A stretch of 64,000 nucleotides of DNA, taken from the NCBI GenBank assembly GCA_934668345.1, contig CAKUNE010000003.1, forward strand, positions 1-64,000, given 5' to 3'. Below the pieces are notes generated by a model. That model made no database searches, had not been told where the DNA came from, and saw nothing but the letters and a program-made list of their open reading frames with translations. Position numbers and translations under genes: made by a program. Below are positions 9,713-16,667 of this stretch, piece after piece. The stretch comes from an uncultured Collinsella sp. Its GTDB lineage: Bacteria; Actinomycetota; Coriobacteriia; Coriobacteriales; Coriobacteriaceae. Within the stretch, counting starts at the first letter, position 1. Every line of letters begins with the position of its first letter.

Positions 9713-11506
9713 ATGAAGACAACCAAGAACATCGCCCGCCTGGCAATAACCGCCGGACTTACCGCGGCGTTGAGCTTCGGTGGAGTTATGGCACCGGCGA
9801 GTATGGCGTTCGCTGCGGGTACGCCTGTGGCTACGACGAGCGGCAATGTGACGATCGAAAATGGCGGCTACGTGGGTACGACCTTTAAGGGCATCAAGAT
9901 CTTCTCCGCTACGGTTACACAGGATCAGGCAAGGGCTGATGTTTGGGATTCTGCGGGGAAGAAGACGCTTTCCGATATCGCGTGGGCATCGACTGATGCC
10001 GAGAAAGCCGTGAAGGGCGTGTTTGCTGGTGCGTCCGATGCACCCGGTTCTACTGCTACTCCGCAGGAATGGGCGGATTACATTGCGCAAAAAGCCGGCA
10101 ATAACGTTGGCGAGGGAGTAAAGGTCGATGCCGGTGGCACACTCGACAAAATCGCCAAAGCCTTGGAAGGGGTAACCGCAACTGACGACACTACCGGCTG
10201 GAAAACCTCGAGCGATGGCAAATTCAACAATCTGCCCGCTGGTTACTGGCTCTTTGTGACCGATCAGCCCGGTTCGACTAAGGATACCAATAAGACCAAC
10301 GGTAATGACGACGCGTTCACCTCACCGATTTTCACCATTGTCGGCGGCGCCGATGTAAATGCGGAGCCCAAGAAGAACGTCCCCAACGTGACTAAGGCCG
10401 TCAAGGATGACAAGGACGGCACGTTTGGTACCGACGTGTTTAATAGCCCCAATAAGTCCGCCGACTCCCGCATGGATCAGTTTATCGAGTACCAGCTTAC
10501 CGGCACGGTTGCGAGCAACATCAATACCTACAGCGCCTATACGTACATTTTCACGGATGAGCTGCCCAAATCCATGACGCCCATGTTTACTGATGAGGTC
10601 GGCAGCACGACCCCTGCTGTGACGGTTAAGATTGATGGTAAGACCGTTAGGAGCGGTGACTATACCAAAGCCTTCTCAGGGGATAACGTGCTTACCGTTA
10701 GCTTTACGAATCTTAAGGCATGCTTTGATGAGAATAATCAACCCATTACCGTTAGCGAATCGTCCCATGTGACCGTTGAATATCAGGCCAAGCTTGATTC
10801 TGCAAAGATTTTTGTAAACGGCAAGGATGGTGCGATTAAGCCGGAGTTTGGAAGCTTGGTGGGTGAACCCCAGGAGAATACCGTTACGTTGACCTATTCC
10901 AACAATCCTCACGCCGAGGGTACCGGTGCTACTGGTACCACGGTTAAACATCCTGCTTACGACTACACCTATGGTATCGATGTAACCAAGGTTGGTTCAG
11001 AGACTGACAATCCGCCTCTTGCCGGTGTTGTGTTCACGCTGCAAGAGCGGGGTGATGCTGCCGACACCTTTATTATGGCAAACGGCACCAAGGCGACGGA
11101 TGGTAAACTGGCCGAGCTGACGACCGACGCAAACGGCAAGATTAACGTTGTCGGCCTTGATGAGGGTACCTACATCCTTAAAGAGGTCACCCCGGCGCCC
11201 GGTTACAATAACTCTGCAGCAAATGGCGTTACTTTCACTATCAAAAGTACGTTCGATCAAACAGGTAAGAATGTGAAGCTTGATACTTCCACCATTGATG
11301 CTGGCAAAGATGTTGTCATGGGCGGCACCGCAACGGCTGGGGCCGGCAAGCTCAGCTTCACCATCGTCGACAAGAAGGGCTCCAACCTCCCGCTCACCGG
11401 CCTTAACGGCGTGACGTTTACTTGGATTGCTGGTGGCGCGGTGCTGTGCATTGGTGTGGCGCATCTTATTCGTAGTCGTAAGCGCGACGACGGTTCTGAG
11501 GAGTAG
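9713..11506 (+). CDS. Major pilin-like backbone protein (LPXTG, D2 domain)
   Basis: The product has 597 residues. A signal peptide at about 1-34 (SMAFA-AGT) is followed by an N-terminal domain ending near residue 220 with a candidate pilin-motif lysine in DVNAEPKKNVP. A D2-type isopeptide domain comes next (MDQFIEYQLTG..., ELPKSMTPMF), then a SpaA-like domain at about 420-505 (YGIDVTKVGSE, TYILKEVTPAPGYNN). The sorting signal is LPLTG near residue 558, followed by a hydrophobic helix and RSRKRDDGSEE. Family knowledge: such proteins are polymerised by class C sortase through Lys-Thr isopeptide bonds. No sortase lies beside it; a class-B-like sortase is 20 kb away. AAGAGGA precedes the ATG. A 123-nt gap with a C8 tract separates it from the minor pilin. 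Confidence 0.88.
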   Translation: MKTTKNIARLAITAGLTAALSFGGVMAPASMAFAAGTPVATTSGNVTIENGGYVGTTFKGIKIFSATVTQDQARADVWDSAGKKTLSDIAWASTDAEKAVKGVFAGASDAPGSTATPQEWADYIAQKAGNNVGEGVKVDAGGTLDKIAKALEGVTATDDTTGWKTSSDGKFNNLPAGYWLFVTDQPGSTKDTNKTNGNDDAFTSPIFTIVGGADVNAEPKKNVPNVTKAVKDDKDGTFGTDVFNSPNKSADSRMDQFIEYQLTGTVASNINTYSAYTYIFTDELPKSMTPMFTDEVGSTTPAVTVKIDGKTVRSGDYTKAFSGDNVLTVSFTNLKACFDENNQPITVSESSHVTVEYQAKLDSAKIFVNGKDGAIKPEFGSLVGEPQENTVTLTYSNNPHAEGTGATGTTVKHPAYDYTYGIDVTKVGSETDNPPLAGVVFTLQERGDAADTFIMANGTKATDGKLAELTTDANGKINVVGLDEGTYILKEVTPAPGYNNSAANGVTFTIKSTFDQTGKNVKLDTSTIDAGKDVVMGGTATAGAGKLSFTIVDKKGSNLPLTGLNGVTFTWIAGGAVLCIGVAHLIRSRKRDDGSEE

Positions 11507-11540
11507 CTGTTCGCCTCGAATATCAACACGAGACATGAAA

Positions 11541-11585
11541 AAGCGGGGCACCCGGTCGAACGTGGCCGGGTGCCCCGCTTCGTTT
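11541..11585. terminator. Terminator between convergent pilin and bactofilin genes
   Basis: A stem of about 17 bp (AAGCGGGGCACCCGG with its complement, one mismatch) has loop GAACGT. A-rich sequence precedes it and TT-CGTTTG follows, so it can serve both converging transcripts. Confidence 0.8.
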
Positions 11586-11587
11586 GT

Positions 11588-11618
11588 TGGTGCAAAGTAA
11601 CCTGGCCCCTTTGCACCA
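11588..11618 (-). repeat. 13-nt-loop hairpin element, copy 2
   Basis: The perfect 9-bp arms TGGTGCAAA/TTTGCACCA enclose the loop 11597-11609, which reads GGGGCCAGGTTAC on the minus strand. It overlaps the next copy by 3 nt. Confidence 0.8.
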
Positions 11619-11648
11619 CCACAAAGGTGCCTGGCCCCTTTGTGGTGG
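11616..11648 (-). repeat. 13-nt-loop hairpin element, copy 3
   Basis: The perfect 10-bp arms CCACCACAAA/TTTGTGGTGG enclose the loop 11626-11638 (minus strand GGGGCCAGGCACC). The stem differs from the adjacent copy at several paired positions, while the loop keeps GGGGCCAGG. Confidence 0.8.
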
Positions 11649-11655
11649 TTGGCGG

Positions 11656-12801
11656 CTAAGCGGTGGGGAGTCCCGGCGTGTTGGCCGCCTGCTGCGGCTT
11701 GAGGTGGGCGTTGCGCCAGATGATCTGGATAACGTAGCCGAGCGTGAAGACAAAGGCCACGCCGCTGATGAAGCCGCCTACGAGGGGGATTGCCGTAAGC
11801 ACGCCTGCGATTACGCCGCCCACGGCTGCCATGGCGTAGCGGTTCTGACTGTGTCCGACCATGCGCGCGATCGCGCACCCTGCAAAGGCACTCGACACCA
11901 GCGCGATGCCGATGACACCACACATGAGGGCCCCGGCAAGCGGCAGGCCAGCGATTGAGATAATCAGCAGCAGGACGGCGGGGACGATGGCAATCGTACC
12001 CAGAAGACCGCTCACCCACAGGGGTGTGGGGCACTGGTGGAGCATTCCGGCGGCGCTGGCGGTCGCGCGCGGAAAGACGAGCTCGAGCAGCAGAGCGACA
12101 AAGCAGGTCGAGAGCGCTGCGGCGACGATGCCGCCGATGGCATCGTTAGCGGTGGAAGTATCTTCGTTCTCGGTGCGGTCGATCTTGAGGGCGCCAACCT
12201 CGGCTCCCGCGGCGCGCTCGGGGTCCTCGGAGACGTGCGCGTTCACGGTGCCGGTGATGTGGGCATTCTTGCCCAGAATGAGCTTGTCGGCCCAGACCTC
12301 GACATCGCCCTCGACGGTGCCATCGATGGTCACCGTGTCGCCCGCAAGCGCTGCCGACTTGGTAGAGCCGCGCAGGGAAACCGTCTCGCCTATCGCATAG
12401 AAGCAGTTGGCGGTGCTGTCGGAATTAAGCACGACATGCTGACCGACGACCGTGACGCTGCCATCAACCGTGGTCTTGGCAATGTCGATGGTGCGCGCCG
12501 CAAGACGAATGGCGCCGCCCACCGTGCAGTCGCGAATTGAGAGGGTATCGCCCGCGGCGATGATATCGCGGTCGATGGAGGTGTCGTCCAGGTTGAGGCT
12601 CTGACCTGCCCAGTACAGGTCACCTTCGACGCCGGACGGATTGGCGTCATTGTCGGTTGCAAGTACGTTGCCTGCGGTGTCCGTGCCGGCGAACGACGCC
12701 GTGGGAAGTGCGGTGATCGCCAGCGCGATGAGTGCGAATAGGATGGTGATGCGGCCCCACGCTTTACGGCGCTGGGTCGACGGGAATTGAATGTGGGGCA
12801 T
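11656..12801 (-). CDS. Bactofilin-like beta-helix membrane protein
   Basis: This 381-residue protein starts at an ATG (12801) preceded by GAAGGA at good spacing; the upstream in-frame ATG (12849) lacks a site. Residues about 15-38 form a signal peptide or first membrane helix (FALIALAITALPTASFA). Residues about 60-190 show short repeated strands of the polymer-forming bactofilin type (SIRDCTVGGAIRLAARTIDI..., DTVTIDGTVEGDVEVWADKL). About four membrane segments follow between 225 and 365. By analogy the beta-helix is extracytoplasmic and the rest is an integral membrane domain. I infer a cell-envelope role; the specific function is unknown. It may be cotranscribed with nothing, since the next minus-strand gene ends 107 nt upstream of its start. 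Confidence 0.75.
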   Translation of the reverse strand: MPHIQFPSTQRRKAWGRITILFALIALAITALPTASFAGTDTAGNVLATDNDANPSGVEGDLYWAGQSLNLDDTSIDRDIIAAGDTLSIRDCTVGGAIRLAARTIDIAKTTVDGSVTVVGQHVVLNSDSTANCFYAIGETVSLRGSTKSAALAGDTVTIDGTVEGDVEVWADKLILGKNAHITGTVNAHVSEDPERAAGAEVGALKIDRTENEDTSTANDAIGGIVAAALSTCFVALLLELVFPRATASAAGMLHQCPTPLWVSGLLGTIAIVPAVLLLIISIAGLPLAGALMCGVIGIALVSSAFAGCAIARMVGHSQNRYAMAAVGGVIAGVLTAIPLVGGFISGVAFVFTLGYVIQIIWRNAHLKPQQAANTPGLPTA

Positions 12802-12907
12802 AGTGAATCCTTCGTCAGATGCTCGATATGCACCTAACAGGGTACCCAACGCGTGGGCGCTCTAAAAGAACCTCTCGGTTGCATTTCGAAGGATGAGCCC
12901 GCGCAAT

Positions 12908-13597
12908 CTACTTTCTGCGGTGCAAAAAGCGCGCGATGTCCTCCTCGGTGGGGCTTTTGATGTCAAAACGCAGCGATAGCCAGCGCAGCCCCATGGTTAC
13001 CGCAACGCATACGATCAACGCGGTGATGTTGCTGACGACGCCGCTCATGACAAGGCATACATAGCTCGCCGAGCCGGCGATGGCTGCGATGGCATAGAAG
13101 TTGGTGCGCTGGAAAATGCCCGGTACCACGCCCATAAAACTGTCGCGCAGCATGCCGCCGCCCACCGCGGTGAAAAAGCCCATCATGATGCACACCGCCG
13201 GCGCAAAGCCGTAGACCAGCGCCTTGTCTGCTCCGGTGGCGGCGTAGATGCCGACCGAGATGATGTCGAGCAGGGGAATGAGTTTTTCGGGTTTGTCGAC
13301 GATTGCCGGGAAAATATAGATGATGGCTGCCGTGGCAATGGAAAGCGGGAGCGCCATCGGCTGGTTGAGGATGTAGACGTTGCCCACCTGCAGCGTCATG
13401 TCGCGTAAAAGACCGCCGCCCAGGCCACAGACCACGGCAAGCGCGACCGCGCCCACCAGGTCGAGCTTGTGCTCGCGCGCAACCAGCACGCCCGAGATCG
13501 ATGCAGCGACAACAGCGAACATCTCGAGCCAAAATGGGATAGCGACCATGGCATCCGTGGCGTGTGAGGTAACGGTCATAGCGGCGACGACGGGCAA
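12908..13597 (-). CDS. TRIC-family (UPF0126) membrane protein
   Basis: This 229-residue protein has about seven membrane helices in two homologous halves, each with a glycine-rich motif: GLGGGLLRDM near residue 60 and TAVGGGMLRDSFMG near 143. That doubled GGGxLRD signature is typical of the bacterial YicG/YadS and TRIC channel family, whose characterised members conduct monovalent cations. The start is the TTG at 13597 with AAGGA 5-9 nt upstream; the ATG at 13579 has no ribosome-binding site. The tail KSPTEEDIARFLHRRK is cytoplasmic. Confidence 0.85.
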   Translation of the reverse strand: MPVVAAMTVTSHATDAMVAIPFWLEMFAVVAASISGVLVAREHKLDLVGAVALAVVCGLGGGLLRDMTLQVGNVYILNQPMALPLSIATAAIIYIFPAIVDKPEKLIPLLDIISVGIYAATGADKALVYGFAPAVCIMMGFFTAVGGGMLRDSFMGVVPGIFQRTNFYAIAAIAGSASYVCLVMSGVVSNITALIVCVAVTMGLRWLSLRFDIKSPTEEDIARFLHRRK

Positions 13598-13710
13598 GAT
13601 GGGGTCCTTTTGGTTGCGGGTTTAGACAATGCCCGTACATAGTACATGGTTGGCGGGCGTGGCGACCCTATTGCTCGGTAAACGGTCGGGACTGGGTGGG
13701 GGCGTAGGCA

Positions 13711-13779
13711 CCAAACATGTACATCAGCCTCCAAAGATGTCGAAAAATGTCGTTTTTGGAGGGTGACGTACATGTTTGG
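13711..13779. repeat. Long imperfect inverted repeat with TGTCGAAAAATGTCG loop
   Basis: Arms of 27 nt (13711-13737 and 13753-13779) match at 24 positions: CCAAACATGTAC at the outer end and CCTCCAAA further in. The 15-nt loop contains TGTCG twice. It lies between the TRIC gene and the tRNA-Ser region, has no T tract and is not an obvious terminator. It may be a mobile palindrome or regulatory structure. Confidence 0.65.
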
Positions 13780-13835
13780 GATGTTGGGTTGGGATTGAAC
13801 GTGATGGGGGTGTGGGTTGAAGAGGAGGGATGTCC

Positions 13836-13957
13836 AAATTTTGAGCTTTGCTCAAAATTTATCCGGTCGGCTTACGCCGACCGCGCTGCGCTAAAAACGC
13901 GCCGCTGGCGCGTTTTCTTTACGCTCCGCGTCCTGGCGGGTTCGAATCCCTCCTCCT
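13836..13957 (+). repeat. Triple-hairpin element ending in a tRNA-Ser T-arm copy
   Basis: Three perfect hairpins follow each other: an 11-bp stem AAATTTTGAGC (13836-13860), an 8-bp stem CGGTCGGC (13864-13883) and a 10-bp stem AAAACGCGCC (13894-13916). At 13938-13957 a 20-nt stretch repeats, in inverted orientation, the T-arm and part of the acceptor strand of the tRNA-Ser(CGA) at 14020-14110. I read no gene here. Confidence 0.6.
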
Positions 13958-13980
13958 GCGCGTTATTGAAATGTGCCCAA

Positions 13981-14008
13981 AAAGAAAAAAGCCCCATTGC
14001 TGGGGCTT
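13981..14008 (-). terminator. Terminator of tRNA-Ser(CGA)
   Basis: An 8-bp stem AAGCCCCA/TGGGGCTT (13989-13996, 14001-14008) is followed on the minus strand by a T-rich run, 11 nt after the tRNA 3' end. Confidence 0.85.
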
Positions 14009-14019
14009 ATACCATCTAA

Positions 14020-14110
14020 TGGCGGAGGAGGAGGGATTCGAACCCTCGTGACCTTATACAGGCCAAACGGTTTTCGAGACCGCCGCATTCAACCACTCTG
14101 CCACCCCTCC
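14020..14110 (-). tRNA. tRNA-Ser (CGA)
   Basis: A 91-nt class II tRNA with acceptor GGAGGGG pairing CTCCTCC, anticodon CGA, a long variable arm, T-arm GGGTTCGAATCCC and encoded GCCA end. It reads TCG codons. Confidence 0.95.
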
Positions 14111-14119
14111 GCGTGGGGT

Positions 14120-14150
14120 AAAAACAAAGCAGGCTCGAAGGCCTGCTTTG
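14120..14150 (-). terminator. Terminator of tRNA-Ser(GGA)
   Basis: A perfect 10-bp stem CAAAGCAGGC/GCCTGCTTTG is followed on the minus strand by TTTT. It sits between the two serine tRNAs, which are therefore probably separate transcripts. Confidence 0.85.
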
Positions 14151-14158
14151 GAATTAAC

Positions 14159-14249
14159 TGGCGGAGAGTCAGGGATTTGAACCCTGGAGACGCTTTTGAC
14201 GCCTACACGATTTCCAATCGTGCTCCTTCGGCCACTCGGACAACTCTCC
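14159..14249 (-). tRNA. tRNA-Ser (GGA)
   Basis: A 91-nt class II tRNA. The acceptor GGAGAGT pairs ACTCTCC, D-arm TCCGAGTGGCCGAA, anticodon GGA, a long variable arm, T-arm GGGTTCAAATCCC, and encoded GCCA. Confidence 0.95.
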
Positions 14250-14698
14250 GTTAAATGCGAAAGTCAGTATACACGAGGAATCGCAAAGTGCAAACAGAAA
14301 AGTTGGCATTTTTTAAAACGCCTTGCCGCGCTTGGCGCTGCAGTGGGGTTTGAGGTGCCAAAAAACGGCATCCGACCAGCGCGGTTGATCAACTCAATTG
14401 TTCAAAAGGGGTATTCATAAGCGACTTGGCAATGAATTTAAAAATCTTTGGGTGGTGCTGCGGGCCACTGGTATGCATTTCGCGACCACAGCCTTGCAAT
14501 TGCTGACCTGCGGTTTGATTTGGATTGTCCCCGCGGCATCGTATCTTGTCCACAAATCCGTCAAGCTCTTGGTCGGCATTTGGTTAGAACACGCATGAAA
14601 CGCCGTGCAAGTATGGACATATGTGGAGGTCATGAGGTTGTAGCTGCATATTCTTGCAGCCTAGGAGGTTGAAAGATATTATTACCAAGTCTTTTCCT
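14250..14698. other. Long intergenic region upstream of rpsF
   Basis: About 450 nt lie without a convincing gene between tRNA-Ser(GGA) and the rpsF leader. Short open frames exist on the plus strand but lack ribosome-binding sites and resemble no protein I know. A small hairpin GCTGCA/TGCAGC lies at 14643-14660, followed by CTAGGAGG with no start codon at usable distance. It probably contains the promoter of the rpsF operon. Confidence 0.4.
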
Positions 14699-14727
14699 GC
14701 TTCAGGCGCACCTTCACGACCTGAAGC
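14699..14727 (+). promoter_or_regulatory. rpsF leader hairpin, candidate S6:S18 autoregulatory site
   Basis: A perfect 8-bp stem GCTTCAGG/CCTGAAGC has a 13-nt loop rich in C (CGCACCTTCACGA), ending 13 nt before the AGGAGG of rpsF. In several bacteria the S6:S18 complex binds a hairpin in the leader of rpsF-rpsR mRNA to repress it. Position and operon content fit. The match to the published motif is not verified. Confidence 0.4.
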
Positions 14728-14753
14728 CACATTTGCCCAGAGGAGGTGACAAT

Positions 14754-15047
14754 ATGAAGGCTTATGAACTGCTGTTCTTTGTTGACCCGTCGCTCGACCC
14801 CGAGACTCGTCTCGCTGTTATGAAGCGTATCGATACCACGATCGCTGAGGGCGCTGGCAAGGTCGACTCCGTTGACGAGTGGGGCAAGCGCAAGCTCGCC
14901 TACGAGATCAACGACCTCACCGATGGTGACTACACCCTCATCAACTTCCACGCAGATCCTACCCAGATCGCCGAGCTTGATCGCGTCCTGCGCATCACCG
15001 ACGCTGTGGTCCGCCACATGATCGTCCGTCGCGACGACCAGGAGTAA
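14754..15047 (+). CDS. rpsF: 30S ribosomal protein S6
   Basis: This 97-residue protein has the S6 ferredoxin-like fold signature (MKAYELLFFVDPSLDPE, WGKRKLAYEIND, VLRITDAVVRHMIVR). The ATG at 14754 with AGGAGG 7 nt upstream is chosen over an in-frame codon at 14733. S6 pairs with S18 in the platform of the small subunit. It is first in the conserved rpsF-ssb-rpsR-rplI operon, and the C-terminus is short. Confidence 0.97.
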   Translation: MKAYELLFFVDPSLDPETRLAVMKRIDTTIAEGAGKVDSVDEWGKRKLAYEINDLTDGDYTLINFHADPTQIAELDRVLRITDAVVRHMIVRRDDQE

Positions 15048-15095
15048 GACTGTCGTTTTGGACTGGGCTTGTGCCCCAAGAGGAAGTAGTGAGTA

Positions 15096-15548
15096 ATGAG
15101 CATCAATCGAGTGAACATCACCGGTAACCTCACGCGTGATCCCGAGCTGCGCGCCACCGCCGGCGGAACCCAGGTTCTGTCCTTTGGCGTCGCCGTGAAC
15201 GATCGTCGCCGCAACCCGCAGACTGGCGAGTGGGAGGACTATCCCAACTTTGTCGACTGCACTATGTTCGGCACCCGCGCCGAGGCCGTGAGCCGTTTCC
15301 TGGCAAAGGGAAACAAGGTCGCGATCGAGGGCAAGCTGCGCTACAGCTCTTGGGAGCGCGACGGCCAGCGCCGGAGCAAGCTTGAGGTCATCGTCGATGA
15401 GATCGAGTTTATGAGCTCCCGTGGTGGCCAGGGTGGCTACGATCAGGGCGGTTACGCCCCCGCAGCTCCCGCGCCCGCAGCACGTCCTGCCGCACCGGTG
15501 GCCACGCCGCCCGCGGTCGACGTCTACGATGAGGACATCCCGTTCTAA
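15096..15548 (+). CDS. ssb: Single-stranded DNA-binding protein
   Basis: The 150-residue protein has an N-terminal OB fold (about 1-108: INRVNITGNLTRDPELR, FVDCTMFGTRAE, SWERDGQRRSK), a Gly/Gln/Pro/Ala-rich linker, and the acidic tip DEDIPF, which binds partner proteins such as RecQ and PriA in known systems. Start at 15096 in the sequence AGTAATG. The position between rpsF and rpsR is standard. Confidence 0.97.
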   Translation: MSINRVNITGNLTRDPELRATAGGTQVLSFGVAVNDRRRNPQTGEWEDYPNFVDCTMFGTRAEAVSRFLAKGNKVAIEGKLRYSSWERDGQRRSKLEVIVDEIEFMSSRGGQGGYDQGGYAPAAPAPAARPAAPVATPPAVDVYDEDIPF

Positions 15549-15620
15549 GGGTTGTTCACCTATTTTTGAGTGAGAGGCGGCTTCGGTTCGCCGAAGTTGC
15601 CAAATGAAAGGTATTTTGAC

Positions 15621-15887
15621 ATGGCTAATGATTTTTCTGCACGTCAGCCGCGTCGTAAGTACTGCCAGTTCTGCAAGGAGAACACTGAGTTCATCGACTA
15701 TAAGGACACTCAGCTTCTCCGTAAGTACATGACCGACCGTGGCAAGATCAAGCCCCGTCGCGTCACTGGCGCTTGCACGCAGCATCAGCATGACATCGCC
15801 AACGCCATCAAGCGCGCCCGCGAGATGGCTCTCCTGCCGTACACCGTCCCCGTGGTTTCCTCTCGTGGTAACCGCGACCGCGGCTAA
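15621..15887 (+). CDS. rpsR: 30S ribosomal protein S18
   Basis: The protein has 88 residues: [19 protein letters not shown] near the N-terminus and a [29 protein letters not shown] core. The Cys-X2-Cys pair and a later Cys suggest the zinc-binding type of S18. The start at 15621 has GAAAGG upstream; the longer open frame from 15570 adds a non-conserved stretch. Confidence 0.96.
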   Translation: MANDFSARQPRRKYCQFCKENTEFIDYKDTQLLRKYMTDRGKIKPRRVTGACTQHQHDIANAIKRAREMALLPYTVPVVSSRGNRDRG

Positions 15888-15902
15888 GAAGGGAGACGCA
15901 TC

Positions 15903-16442
15903 ATGAAGGTTATTCTTCTCGATGAGATCAAGGGCAAGGGCGGCGAGGGTGACGTCGTAGAGGTCGCTCAGGGTTACGCTGAGAACTTCCTGTTCCCCAA
16001 GAAGCTCGCTGTTGCCGCCACCAAGGGCAACCTCAAGCAGCTTGACGAGCGTCGCAACAACATCGCCAAGCGCGAGGCCGTCCGTCTGGCTACCGCCAAC
16101 GAGACCAAGGCTGCCTTCGAGGGCAAGACGGTCACCGTTGACGTCAAGGTCGGTGACGAGGGCATCCTCTTTGGCTCCGTTACCGCCGCTATGATCGCTG
16201 ACGCCATCAAGGCTCAGCTCGGTATGGACATCGACCGCAAGCGCGTCGAGCTCGGTAAGCCCATCAAGGTTGCCGGTGCCCACACCGTTGCCATCTCGCT
16301 GTACCGCGAGATCAAGGCCGAGGTTGTCGTTCTCGTCGGCGTTACCGCCGAGGAGCTCGCTGCCGAGGCTGAGGTCGAGGAGGCCGCTGAGGTCGCCGAG
16401 GCCGAGACCGCCGAGGTCGAGACTGAGGCTGCTGCCGAGTAG
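15903..16442 (+). CDS. rplI: 50S ribosomal protein L9 with acidic tail
   Basis: The 179-residue protein starts MKVILLDEIKGKGGEGDVVEV and contains the L9 N-domain motif GYAENFLFPKKLA, the long connecting helix and a C-terminal rRNA-binding domain ending near residue 148. The last 30 or so residues are a low-complexity Ala/Glu/Val tail (EEAAEVAEAETAEVETEAAAE), an extension beyond the usual 148-150 residues. AAGGGAGACGC precedes the ATG. Confidence 0.95.
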   Translation: MKVILLDEIKGKGGEGDVVEVAQGYAENFLFPKKLAVAATKGNLKQLDERRNNIAKREAVRLATANETKAAFEGKTVTVDVKVGDEGILFGSVTAAMIADAIKAQLGMDIDRKRVELGKPIKVAGAHTVAISLYREIKAEVVVLVGVTAEELAAEAEVEEAAEVAEAETAEVETEAAAE

Positions 16443-16474
16443 CATTTGCTGCAACGCAACAATCTTGTTCTAAG

Positions 16475-16514
16475 AAGGGCGCTCTGGGAAACCAGGGCGC
16501 CCTTTTGTTTTTTT
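16475..16514 (+). terminator. Terminator of the rpsF operon
   Basis: A 13-bp stem AAGGGCGCTCTGG with GAAA loop (one T-G pair) is followed by TTTTGTTTTTTT. Confidence 0.9.
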
Positions 16515-16667
16515 GCGCTGAGTGAGTGTCATGGTGAACGTTGCGTCGAAGTCCTATATACAGGACCGTTCATCCGTTTGGTTCGGTGATGATTGGCGGC
16601 GCGCGGCGCGTTTTGGGACCGTGGCTGATACTATGGATGCTCGCAAGCGATATGAATGAGGATGCTC

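Noticed and set aside
13848..14254. Plus-strand frames over the tRNA-Ser genes
   Set aside because: They translate hairpins and antisense tRNA sequence (GFESLLLR, EEEGFEPS) and have no independent support.
14398..14672. Short frames in the region before rpsF
   Set aside because: No credible ribosome-binding site or recognisable protein; more likely leader or intergenic DNA.
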